Shown: positions 10,390 through 18,489 of the stretch, in pieces
Layout of the letters: each line of letters begins with the position of its first letter
Numbering within the stretch: the stretch's first letter is position 1
DNA from: Gonapodya prolifera JEL478
Lineage: Eukaryota; Monoblepharomycota; Monoblepharidomycetes; Monoblepharidales; Gonapodyaceae
Direction: 5' to 3'
DNA: 18,489 nucleotides
NCBI GenBank assembly: GCA_001574975.1
Contig: KQ965837.1
Location: 158,003-176,491 of the forward strand
Notes under the pieces: model-generated
Databases searched by the model: none
Told to the model about the DNA's origin: nothing
Seen by the model: only the letters and a program-made list of their open reading frames with translations
Made by a program: the position numbers and the translations under genes

Positions 10390-10401
10390 GGTCACGTGAC
10401 C
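10390..10401. promoter_or_regulatory. 12-bp E-box palindrome (GGTCACGTGACC)
   Basis: A perfect 12-bp palindrome with a CACGTG core starts seven bases beyond the heat-shock element. The core with flanking GT...AC matches sites for Cbf1- or USF-like basic helix-loop-helix factors. It could act on either divergent gene. Function is inferred from the motif only. Confidence 0.6.
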
Positions 10402-10807
10402 AAGGGCTGGGAATTCTCCCGAAAACCCGCCGACAACCCAAGCTCCGAGTGTAGGAATATTATTTAATTCACGGTACCTTTCTTGTCAACTTATTTTGTT
10501 GTAGCCTCTAAATCTCGAAACTGCTATCACTACTACCACTCGCTGTATATTTTTAATCAAACGAATAGTGTACGATCGTTCAATCTCAGACGACTGGCTT
10601 GCAAAAATCCGGATTTTCTCGTGACGGAGCATGATTGTTTATTCACGAGCTGGCTATCAGGTGTAAACATTCGACAAACATTCCAGAACAAGGCGCACTA
10701 CTCGCCACAATTTAAATTGAGGCCAAACAAACTCAAGTCGTCGTCAGTACATAAATGTTCCTTGTACTCTCTCCATTCATCATCTCATACCAGTCGATAT
10801 ATCAATC

Positions 10808-12170
10808 ATGGGTCGGAAACAAAACAACAACTCTGCGTTCTCAGCCGTTCAATCGCTCCAGGCTCAAGCTCCCGTTGCAGCAAAACAGGTAAGATGCTCT
10901 CTTGACAACCGAATACCTGGGTAAGACTCATCATGGAATATCACTCCACAGCAACAACCGGTGCAGACTCGCCCTCAATCGGCATCAAAACAAACCCCTG
11001 CGTCAGCCCCAACTTCATCCCGCCGTGACGATCTTCTTTCGAGAGAGTTTGGGACGATGGAATCCTTCGCTATGGATCTCTTTTCTGGACCTGCGATGCG
11101 CCCCTATGAAGTGAGTTCTTCGCCGCAATTATCAGATCATTGTGATGAAACTCTAACGACACTCTGGCTCAGTGCGCTCGTCCATACATCCCATCAGCAA
11201 GACCGAAATCGAGTCGCCCCTTCAGCAAACCTCAGAGTGCGCCGGCTGTCATCTCTTCCCGCTCGTCAACCTCGAAGAACGAATCTCGAGGCAAAATCGC
11301 TGCCAAAGGCCAAAAGGAGGGCAAGGGCGGTGTACAACGTGGCCTTGTCGTCGGATCTTATAGTCTGTGGATGAAAAAACAAATGGTGAGTGACCAATGA
11401 TCACTGAATCATCAGAGATGACGTGGGTGACTTAGGATCCGCCGGAACAGCGCAAATGGCGACCATCCACAAACAAAGGCTTCACTATCATTGAGGAGGC
11501 GCGCCGATGGGCCAGCGCTGCCGAGTCTCAACAAATGCGCTCGTCGAGTGGAATTCCATATGTTCCTCGCCCCATGAACTCTATTTCGACCTCACGGGAC
11601 ACTCGCCGTGCTATGAAATCCAGACCAATGGTAAGATTTTAGCTTCTCTTGCGCGCCTTCCAAGGTGTATTGACTCATTGAATCATTCGGTAGCCCCCAT
11701 CATCGGAAATGGCAACCCTCCGGGCTGAGGTAACCTTGCTACGCCGCCGCGTCACTCGTTTGGAGCGCCAAATGGGTGCCTTTGCCGAAGTCGTCGTTTC
11801 CGGAGTTGGTGTCATTGTTGCAGTGCTCGGTGACATCACCGGACGCCGCTCCACCAGCTCTATTCGCCCAGTTGGAGGCCGCCCCTTGTTGGAAAGCTCT
11901 CAAGCCGTCGCTCGCAGAATCGCAACCGGGCGGACACCATCGCCAAAGCCACCGACTAGGATGGCGAAAGCTGTTCCTCCGCGGGGATGGAACGACTTCA
12001 GCGACGTCGTTGATTTGAAGCCACTATTCGAGTCGGAGCAACCGCGTCCGCAATCGGGAGGGTCCAAGACCGCCGCACCGATGACATCTTCAGCGTCTAG
12101 TAGTTCATCGAAGCGCCCTCACAGTGCCGGTGGAAAGAAGAACAAGAACGGGAGGAGGTCGGAGCAATAA
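10808..12170 (+). CDS. Unrecognised basic, low-complexity protein (374 aa)
   Basis: Five exons (10808-10888, 10952-11110, 11173-11385, 11436-11630, 11694-12170) give 374 aa, and all four introns (48-63 nt) interrupt between codons (phase 0). ATG is preceded by AATC and followed by GG. The N-terminal part is Gln/Ala/Ser-rich. The middle is basic, with RPSTNKGFTIIEEARRWA, a likely short folded or helical element. Residues ~220-250 form a heptad-like Leu/Arg helix (ATLRAEVTLLRRRVTRLERQ), probably a coiled coil, followed by a hydrophobic run (VVVSGVGVIVAVLGDI) of about 16 residues, marginal for a membrane span. A Trp-containing GWNDFSDVVDLKPLFESEQ motif precedes a Ser/Lys-rich basic tail that may be a nuclear signal. 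I do not recognise the family. The model is supported by clean splice sites and an uninterrupted frame. Confidence 0.75.
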
Positions 12171-12276
12171 GTGACGTTCGAATTGACGTGACATAGGAAC
12201 TCTTAGAAATGTGATGTAAATCCAAGACCGATATATACCCCGTGCTACATACGTATTCCGAGCATCCACTCTCTCT

Positions 12277-12679
12277 TTAAAATCCTCCGCCTCCGAAATC
12301 TCCACCACCACCTCCGAAGTCCCCACCAAAATCGCCACCTCCACCTCCAAAATCAAATCCACCACCACCTCCACCGAAATCGCCCTATGAAAGCAACCAT
12401 CATGAAGCTGAAAAGTCGAGAAATTCCGGAATTGTGGAAAACTCACAGAAGATCCAAAATCTCCTCCCAAACCGCCTCCACCAAAATCACTACCCTGCAA
12501 AACGTAACCGGAATTTAATTGATCCGTCCTCACAATTCGATATCAAATCAGTCTTCGCACTCACCACGAAGCCACCTGCATCACCTCCCCAATCACCTCC
12601 GACAAATCCACCATGATCAGAGAAGCCGATATCCCCAGGCCCAAAGTCACCAGGCCCTCCCCAGTCGCCACCCCATCCA
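12277..12679 (-). repeat. Glycine-rich G-G-D-F/W protein repeats
   Basis: The last three exons of the SH3 gene encode irregular repeats of Gly-Gly-Asp-Phe, Gly-Gly-Asp-Trp and Gly(4-6)-Phe. At DNA level they are (GGT/GGA)n-GAT-TTC arrays, visible on the plus strand as runs of CCACCTCC. Two introns (12385-12446 and 12495-12564) interrupt the array between codons. Such tracts are intrinsically disordered. Confidence 0.8.
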
Positions 12680-14570
12680 CTAGGAAGATTCGAGAAGCGA
12701 GAATGTGAGCATGCGAGGTACCAACGAGCACACTTTTCCTGCGAACTAACTATCCTCCATCCCAACCGCCAATCCAACCGTATCCAAAACCGTACCCGTA
12801 GAATGGGCTCCACATGAGACTCAACAAGATCAATGCAGTCTGAAAAGGGTGGCGTGGACGTGCGTGTTAATGTGAATGAAGTTATACGGCAGATTCGCAC
12901 TCGACGTCCCCAAATGATGAGACTCACGGGATCGTAGTAGCCATAACCGTACCCGTAGTAAGGAACTACCTGGCGTACCGTAGTGTACGGATTCCCCACG
13001 ACTGTGGTCCCCATGGCATTATACACTCCACGGAACACAGCTCCGACTTGCACCAACCACCTCGTCCGAGTTTGGTCATCAAGTGGGGGCAAGCTGGGCG
13101 CGGCTGTTTGCTGGAGCTGGTAAAGCGGTGTGGAAGAAACTTGGGGGATGTTGAGTTGTTCGCTCTGGTACTTTGAAGGTAGTCGATAAGTGGGATAGGA
13201 CGTTGGGGGAGTGGTGGAGCGAATCAAATAGACGATGTGGTGTTCAGGCGCTTGCAGTCGTGAAAGCTTTAGGATCAACACAGAGAAGAAGATAGAAATG
13301 TAACGTACCACCGCCAACGTCTATTACTGCAACTCTCGCTTGGCCTCCCGCACAAATTGGCTTGAAAAACTTGTCAGCAAGGGTCTGTGCCCACATGTTC
13401 TCGGTTTTGGGCGGGAAGAGGCCACGGGCTTTCTTCCAGGTTTTGTCATCCGAGAACAGGAAGTGCTACGAGGGTCACTGGTTAGTGCTTGTAGCGGCTG
13501 ACAGACACAAGTACGTGTACTCACAAGGCGAAATATTGTTGGTTTCTTATCCTTGCCGATACGCTTTTGAATCTCGCGAACGGAGCTAATCCTGGGAACG
13601 TACCTGAAAGCGTCACATTGGGGGCGACAAACACATCAAGCTTCTAGAGCAGCCGCTAACTTGGTCCCAACGTCCACTCACTGGAAGTACATCATACTCC
13701 CGTTCACTCTCTTCGACTTGTATCCACAGTTCTGCTCTGGCATAGAGTTACCCACCAGCGGACCAACGATCTCCAGATCCGAAGGATCTCTAAAAACGAG
13801 ATTCAGAGTCCGGGCCGCTGAGGGTCGGGGGAAGTGGAATCGGCGATATGGAGGAGCTCAGAGTAAGAGGATATTGTGCGAGGCGGCGCGGGCTCCGAGG
13901 CAGGAGCGGCAACGGAATACGCGGGGGGAGCATCAGCATTCGTGTCCGCCGCTACGATAGCAGAGACGTATGGCTCCCCAAGGACGAAGAAAGGCATCAC
14001 TACAATCGGCAATTAATATGGGCATGGGTTGGCTCCGTCGATGCGCGCAAAACCTATTAATCAAGTACCTGCAGCTTTCCGGGCGGTATGGTTACTGCTG
14101 AGTCCCCATCCGTCTTTAGGCAGGGAGAAGTTGAACAACGAAGTCTGCTTCAGGAACCATCATTTAATCCCCTCACCCACCTCCGTAGTTGATGTGGACC
14201 TCCACAATATCACCAACAGCCACGAGAAGTTCTTAATAAGGTATAGGCGCTTTTACTGGAGAGTGGTGATGACCATTAGAGACAACATCGTACCATCTTG
14301 CTGGCGCGGCTCGTAGGATAGCCGAGCGTTGAAGCGCCTTCCAACAGGGCTAAAATCTGGAGTGACGGGCGGATCCTCTACAGCGCTTGTCGGGGGAGGT
14401 ACAGCATCGGGCGATTGGGCGGGCTGTCATGTTTGCGCAACATGTCAGACCTCTGAAGTCGTATCGAGCATCACACGAGGACACAAGCTCACTGGAGGGG
14501 TTTCTGTCGGTGGGCCCGGTGGAGCTGCGACGACGTGGAACGGATTCGGGGGAGGTCCGCTGGACATCAT
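12277..14570 (-). CDS. SH3-domain protein with proline-rich head and glycine-rich tail (469 aa)
   Basis: Thirteen exons: 14493-14570, 14294-14423, 14181-14231, 14069-14113, 13921-13999, 13682-13789, 13525-13603, 13309-13465, 12928-13250, 12751-12839, 12565-12679, 12447-12494, 12277-12384. Residues 1-50 are Pro-rich. Residues ~56-112 form an SH3 domain: ARLSYEP (ALYDY position), QQDELLVAVGDIVEV, Gly-Asp-Gly-Trp-Gly-Leu, then VMPFFVL at the final Pro-Asn-Tyr position. The first conserved Tyr positions are altered. An unrecognised region follows, with FRLHFLFSDDKTWKKARGLF and VAVIDVGGG. A Tyr/Gly block, a short hydrophobic TALILLSLMW and a Gly/Asp/Phe/Trp-rich tail close it. SH3 domains bind Pro-rich ligands, so its own head could bind intramolecularly. 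Two tandem ATGs begin it (14570 or 14567). Intron 13790-13920 (131 nt, GTATTC donor) is the least sure; no other canonical pair keeps frame. Confidence 0.78.
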
Positions 14571-14922
14571 CGATGTTTCGGCTGATCTCGTGTCGGGACT
14601 CCCTCAGCACAACTGTGGCGAGGCACGTTCACCACGTTCCACAGAGAAATAAGACGATGTTTACGTGTGTATTCTATGACTGTACGTGAAGCTGTGAGTA
14701 TGCTTGGGTGCAGAAGTATATTGAAGTATATTATGCGGACCGAACACTTCTAAATAGAACCGCGAAAAACAACGATCTAATAGGCTATTATGTCGGTTCA
14801 TATGAATGAATTATTGAGATACTTCTCCAACAATGCCAGTCCATTTCTGGAAGTGTCATTCACATTTCAAAAAGATTTACTTTACTAATATCTACGCAAA
14901 ATGCGGAAAGTTAGTCGAGGTC
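14571..14922. other. Intergenic, upstream of the SH3 gene and the tRNA gene
   Basis: About 350 bases hold the SH3 gene's promoter (minus strand) and the 5' flank of the tRNA. They become A/T-rich after 14700. They contain a 10-bp tandem duplication (14713-14732) and an 18-bp element (14737-14754) repeated with two mismatches at 15249-15266. I see no gene. Confidence 0.6.
14713..14732. repeat. 10-bp tandem duplication (GAAGTATATT x2)
   Basis: Two perfect adjacent copies lie at 14713-14722 and 14723-14732, about 190 bases before the tRNA gene. Likely replication slippage. Confidence 0.85.
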
Positions 14923-14994
14923 GCCCTTGTGGCTCAGTGGCAGCGCGTCAGTCTCGTAAACTGAAGGTCCCGTGTTCAATCCACGGCGGGGGCA
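14923..14994 (+). tRNA. tRNA-Thr (anticodon CGT), intronless
   Basis: A 72-base cloverleaf folds by eye. The acceptor stem is GCCCTTG with CGGGGGC (two T-G pairs) and discriminator A. The D arm is GCTC...GCGC with one T-C mismatch. The anticodon stem is TCAGT/ACTGA around loop CTCGTAA, giving anticodon CGT, which reads ACG threonine codons. The T arm is CCGTG-TTCAATC-CACGG. The internal Pol III promoter is visible as an A box (TGGCTCAGTGG) and a B box (GTTCAATCC). CCA is not encoded, as expected in eukaryotes. A T-run follows directly. Confidence 0.95.
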
Positions 14995-14995
14995 G

Positions 14996-14999
14996 TTTT
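14996..14999 (+). terminator. RNA polymerase III T-run terminator
   Basis: Four T residues start two bases after the tRNA discriminator. Stronger T5 runs at 15016-15020 and 15023-15027 would catch read-through. Confidence 0.7.
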
Positions 15000-15311
15000 G
15001 GTTCTAGATGCTCCGTTTTTGATTTTTGTGAAGCTTCACTTCTTCTGATTGGATCGGATTTCTACATTTCGGGGAGGTGTTCATTCCATCGTTGTCCCAA
15101 ATCGCATTGATCAGTTTTGGTTTTTGACATCATATGACCCGCAATGAGCACCAACCACAAATTGAATGTATGAAGACGATTTGGCAGTCCACTGCCTCGG
15201 TTTCATTCGTTCGTTACGCGGGGGGGAGACAGTGATAACAGGTATACCGGGCCGGACACTTCTAAAGCACGGTTCGGAGCCGTTTGCCTCGCCAGTCATA
15301 TGATAATTCAT

Positions 15312-15319
15312 TATAAAAG
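15312..15319 (+). promoter_or_regulatory. TATA box of the permease gene
   Basis: TATAAAAG lies 83 bases before the permease ATG and is followed by an A-rich stretch. The sequence and distance suit a fungal TATA box with a short leader. Confidence 0.6.
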
Positions 15320-15401
15320 TGAAAAAAAGGGGCAGCCACTCGAACCCACCTTCCGAGACCATCCACCTCCGGACACTTCCTCCGATAGTTTCTGGAGCAG
15401 A

Positions 15402-18118
15402 ATGTCTGGCGCTGCGATGGACAAAGACGCAATTGCGCTCGCCAAGCTCGGCTAGTGAGTTCTGTCGGAAATGGTGGTGGATCCAATGAACCTGCAAGTC
15501 GGAACCGATGGTTAACCCCGTTTCTTCGTTTGAACTACGTTTTCAGTAATCAGAGGTGAGCTGGCTTCGTCGGATCCGTATGTGAAGAGGATATCTGGTC
15601 AACAAATGTTCTTTTTTCAGTTTCTCTCGGGCGCTCGGCGCTTTCGAGAACTTTGCGGCATCGTTCTCGACTAGTAAGCGCTCCTTGCTGGGTTTTCTTT
15701 CGGCGTTCGACATCAATATGCCTGTTCTCTTCCCCATCTGCTAGTTGCCTTCACTGTTGGTTTACCGCAGTTGTTCGGATACGCAATGTTGACAGGTTCG
15801 AATTGATTAAGTGTCTTTGGTAACTCTACATGAGTTTCAATCAACCGATCCTTCTTCTCAGGTGGTCCGCTCGCTGGTATGGGTCGTGCTTCCTTTCGTC
15901 ACATCTACCTTCTCCAGACTCACATAATAATCTCCTCTGGACCTCAGCATGGATAAACTGGATCATTGTTGGGTGCCTAGCTCTTTCGACGTCTCTTTGC
16001 CTGGCCGAGATTTGCTCCGCAATGCCTACCGCAGGAAGTATTTACGTGAGTCGCAAGCCGTACTCCAAATCCGATAAATTGCGTTATTTCATCACCTTTG
16101 GACATAGTTCTGGTCAGCTAAGCTTGGAGGAGATAAGCACGGACCTTTCTTGGCATGGTTGACGGCATGGTGCGAAGATATTTGTTGGTTTCGTTCCAAA
16201 CAACATGTTCATGCAATCCCGCTGAACCCTACAGGTGGAACTTCTTTGGCTGGGTCGTCACTTCCCCTGCCGTGCAACAGGGTGGCACGCTCATGGTCGT
16301 TTCGGCGCTGCAAATCGCAAATCCGGATGTGAACATTCAGCCATACCACCAGTTCCTGCTCACCACTGCGGGACTGCTCTATGGAACTCTCCTCAATGTG
16401 TCAAATGAGCACGTGTTGAAATGGTTCTACCGTATCAGCAGTGTCTTGGTCCTTGTTCTGTACCTTCTTTTCATGGTATTGTTGGACACCCATGTTGGCA
16501 ACATCACATTGTCCTTCACCCCTTCCTTTCCATAGATTTGGGTTCCTGCCAAGGCCCCAGCGTTCCAGTCTCGGGAATTTTTCACCACATTCATCAACAA
16601 CACTGGATTCTCTGACAGTTACACATGGATGATTGGGCTTCTGTTCCCCGCCTGTGAGTTCCAGTCAGGTGCGATATTCCAATGTAGTCATTAAGTTTCC
16701 ACGTGACCGCAGGGACCTTTTATGGATACGATGCAAGTGCTCACGTTGCTGAGGAAACCACGAACGCTTCCCGGACAGCAGCCCGCGGCAGTAAGTGGTA
16801 CATATGCCATATTTGGTCTTGATTTTCGGTAGGGGTCAATGACCCTTCCGTCTTGCAGTGTGGGGGGCCGTGGCAATGTCTTTCTTCTTCTCCTTCCCTC
16901 TTCTGATTGTCCTCACCTTCTGCGGTGAGTGCCTCTTGATTGATCGACGCGATTGTAACGTGTAACATTCGCACTTCGACAGTTCAAAACATTGATGATA
17001 TCATCGCTTACCAGTACCCTGTCCCTATCGCATCACTGTTGGTGCAGGTAAGGACCTCGAACGAAATTTGAGTACATTTCATGTCTTACCCTTTCCGCGC
17101 CAGAACCTTGGCGACAGAGGCGCCATCGCTGTTCTCGCCGTAATGTTTATCGTCACCACGAACTGTACCGCAGCGTGCATGATGTCCGGGTCTCGCATTG
17201 CCTACGGTGAGCCTCTGTTGACTTCGTTGCCCTGGACGATTCTTCACGTGACACACTCCCCCACCAGCCATCTCCCGTGATGACGTCCTTCCCGGATCGC
17301 GCATCTTCCACCACGTCGGAGCCAACAAGCTCCCCAACCGTGCTGTGATCATGATGACTGTTCTGGGTGTTCTGGTGTCGCTTCCAATTCTGGGATCCAG
17401 CGTGGCGTTCCAAGCCCTCGCGAGCACAGCAACGTAAAGCAACTTGCTTCCTCTCGAAAATGCCGTTAAAATTGACCAACGCTCTGTCTTATTCGTAGTG
17501 TTGCGATTGACACCAGTTACGCCATCCCGTAAGTGTTTTATGACGGGCCTCGTCTTCGTAACATCTCACACCACGACCGGCAACGATCGCTCTCGTACAC
17601 CTTTCCCAGCATCTTCGGTCGCGTTTTCATTGCGGGCGAATCTTTCAAGAAGGGCGAATGGAACCTCGGCGCTGCCGGGAAGCCCCTGGGCACACTCGTC
17701 ATCACCTGGATTTCGATCCTCTTCGTGTGTCTCTGCCTACCCCAACTGTACCCCGTCGACGCGAACAACTTGAACGTGAGTGTGAAGTGAAGCGAGTTTG
17801 AAACGAGCTTGAAAAGGGCATTCTGTATGTTGACCGTATTTTCCTGAACAGTACTGCCCCGCTTTGATTGGAGCCATCACCCTCATTTCCATCTTTTCGT
17901 GGGTTCTTTCTGGCAGGAACTGGTACAAAGGTTCGTATTTTATCCAGTACCTGTCGCTGTTGTCGATACAATTACATCAACTCTTCAATCGCCATCGCCA
18001 CCTTAAACCTCCCGAAAAACGCACAGGTCCGCAACGTCTCGTCACTGTGGAAGAAGCGGAAGCGCTGGAGCGGGAATTCGCCGAGAAGCACGAGAGTGTC
18101 GGAGTCGAAAAAGTTTAA
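15402..18118 (+). CDS. APC-superfamily amino acid / GABA / choline-type permease, complete
   Basis: Eighteen exons give 514 aa: 15402-15454, 15547-15555, 15621-15673, 15745-15795, 15862-15876, 15948-16045, 16108-16169, 16235-16475, 16536-16653, 16713-16790, 16859-16924, 16983-17047, 17104-17206, 17268-17433, 17499-17528, 17610-17775, 17852-17930, 18027-18118. The chain has about 12 hydrophobic segments and the marks of the amino acid/choline transporter family: LGYNQSFSRALGAFENFAASFS before TM1 (shown here as the family's usual start), TGGPLA, LAEICSAMPTAGSIY, PAWTFYGYDASAHVAEET, and SRDDVLPGS after TM8. Relatives (Uga4, Hnm1 type) carry GABA, amino acids, polyamines or choline with protons across the plasma or vacuolar membrane; the substrate cannot be told. 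The C-terminal tail is Glu/Lys-rich, with lysines that could take ubiquitin. Exons of 9 and 15 nt are needed to rebuild conserved motifs. A TATA box precedes it. Confidence 0.93.
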
Positions 18119-18378
18119 GTTATTGGATACTTCGATATATTCCGCGGAGGGTGCAAAGTGTTTTGATGGACATCTTCGAAAAAAGAGTGCTGAGAGGACG
18201 GAAAAGCTATGTTATGAATTGGAACTGTATCGTAACTCGCTAATATACACCACATGACGCTCACTCGAACGAGAAACCTCATAATCACATATACCCTGGT
18301 ATGCCCACCAGCTCAAAATCAAACCACTGCACCTCCCCCGCCCACATAAACCAACCCCCACGTCACCGACTGTTCAAC

Positions 18379-18489
18379 ATGTCCTCGTCCTCCGCCTCGG
18401 CTAGTCTCCGCTCTGCCTCATTCCAGTCGACCTGCAGCCCGCGAGTGCGCCCTCGAGCACTCGGAAGGGGAGTTGCAGCGTCGTTCAGG
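18379..18489 (+). CDS. Start of a further gene, possible mitochondrial presequence (partial)
   Basis: An ATG at 18379, in the context CAACATGTCC, opens a frame that runs off the window end after 37 residues. The peptide is rich in Ser, Ala and Arg, has no acidic residue, and could form an amphipathic helix (SLRSASF...RVRPRALGRGVAASFR), as mitochondrial import signals do. The 260 bases before it (18119-18378) hold the permease 3' end and a C-rich leader (CCTCCCCCGCCCAC, then ACCAACCCCCACG) of the kind seen before well-expressed fungal genes. The function of the protein cannot be judged. Confidence 0.5.
   Translation, partial: MSSSSASASLRSASFQSTCSPRVRPRALGRGVAASFR

Larger units (their letters stand above)
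10196..10807. promoter_or_regulatory. Divergent promoter region between Hsp70 and the 374-aa gene
   Basis: These 612 bases separate two divergent start codons. The Hsp70 side (10196-10290) reads as a pyrimidine-rich leader on the minus strand (TTCTTTCTTTCTC), typical of highly expressed fungal genes. A weak A/T element (AATACAAAAC on the minus strand, about 10332-10341) could serve as its TATA box. The heat-shock element and the CACGTG palindrome lie further out. The half near 10808 is A/T-richer, with GATATATC close before the other start. I found no supported gene inside; the frames at 10004-10399 and 10483-10905 (+) lack coding character. Confidence 0.6.
14995..15401 (+). other. Intergenic: tRNA 3' flank and permease promoter
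   Basis: About 400 bases lead from the tRNA to the permease start. They hold the T-runs, a seven-G run near 15220, the second copy of the 18-bp element (15249-15266) and a TATA box near 15312. The long minus-strand frame across 15111-15497 has no coding signs and overlaps the permease's first exon. Confidence 0.6.

Noticed and set aside
11709-12170. Separate 153-codon gene at the end of the orphan
   Set aside because: It is the last exon of the five-exon gene, entered from a clean acceptor at 11693; the internal ATG is not needed as a start.
12277-12679. Spider-silk- or collagen-like structural protein reading of the glycine-rich tail
   Set aside because: The repeats are short, irregular and lack Gly-X-Y periodicity or secretion signals; they belong to the SH3 protein as a disordered tail.
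13661-13960. Plus-strand frame inside the SH3 gene
   Set aside because: It overlaps SH3-gene exons and introns on the other strand and gives an Arg-rich peptide typical of a reverse reading of Ala/Pro codons.
15111-15497. 128-codon minus-strand frame before and over the permease start
   Set aside because: It crosses the permease TATA box, first exon and first intron, has no codon or domain signs, and gives a composition typical of random sequence.

Overview
The window looks like nuclear DNA of a filamentous basidiomycete, probably a mushroom-forming agaricomycete. Most genes are split by many short introns (about 53-90 nt, GTRNGY...YAG), genes are packed on both strands with small gaps, and the products are eukaryotic housekeeping and membrane proteins. 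I rebuilt the exon-intron structures by hand from open frames, splice sites and family conservation. Every multi-exon model given here sums to a whole number of codons, but none has been checked against RNA or a database.

Layout, left to right: (1) the 3' end of a probable TBC/Rab-GAP gene (+); (2) a tricalbin-like ER-plasma membrane tether with a membrane hairpin, an SMP lipid-transfer domain and four C2 domains (-, 18 exons, 1049 aa); (3, 4) two thioredoxin-fold DSBA-family genes in tandem (-), one like GST kappa / 2-hydroxychromene-2-carboxylate isomerase with a Ser-Pro-Trp active-site region, the other with Cys-Pro-Trp, touching so closely that a single fused gene is possible; (5) a complete cytosolic Hsp70 ending in EEVD (-, 10 exons, 655 aa), with a heat-shock element and an E-box palindrome upstream; (6) an unrecognised basic, low-complexity protein (+, 5 exons, 374 aa); (7) an SH3-domain protein with a proline-rich head and a glycine-rich tail (-, 13 exons, 469 aa); (8) an intronless tRNA-Thr(CGT) (+); (9) an APC-superfamily permease of the GABA/choline type (+, 18 exons including 9-nt and 15-nt microexons, 514 aa); (10) the first codons of a further gene (+), possibly with a mitochondrial presequence.

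Genes 2-5 are co-directional on the minus strand. Hsp70 and gene 6 diverge from a 0.6-kb shared promoter region, genes 6 and 7 converge with about 100 bp between stop codons, and the tRNA and permease follow on the plus strand. I see no shared pathway joining the genes. No transposon, virus, CRISPR array or biosynthetic cluster is visible. The most interesting points are the touching DSBA pair with an in-frame fusion option, the microexons in the permease, the SH3/glycine-rich orphan, and the heat-shock promoter layout.
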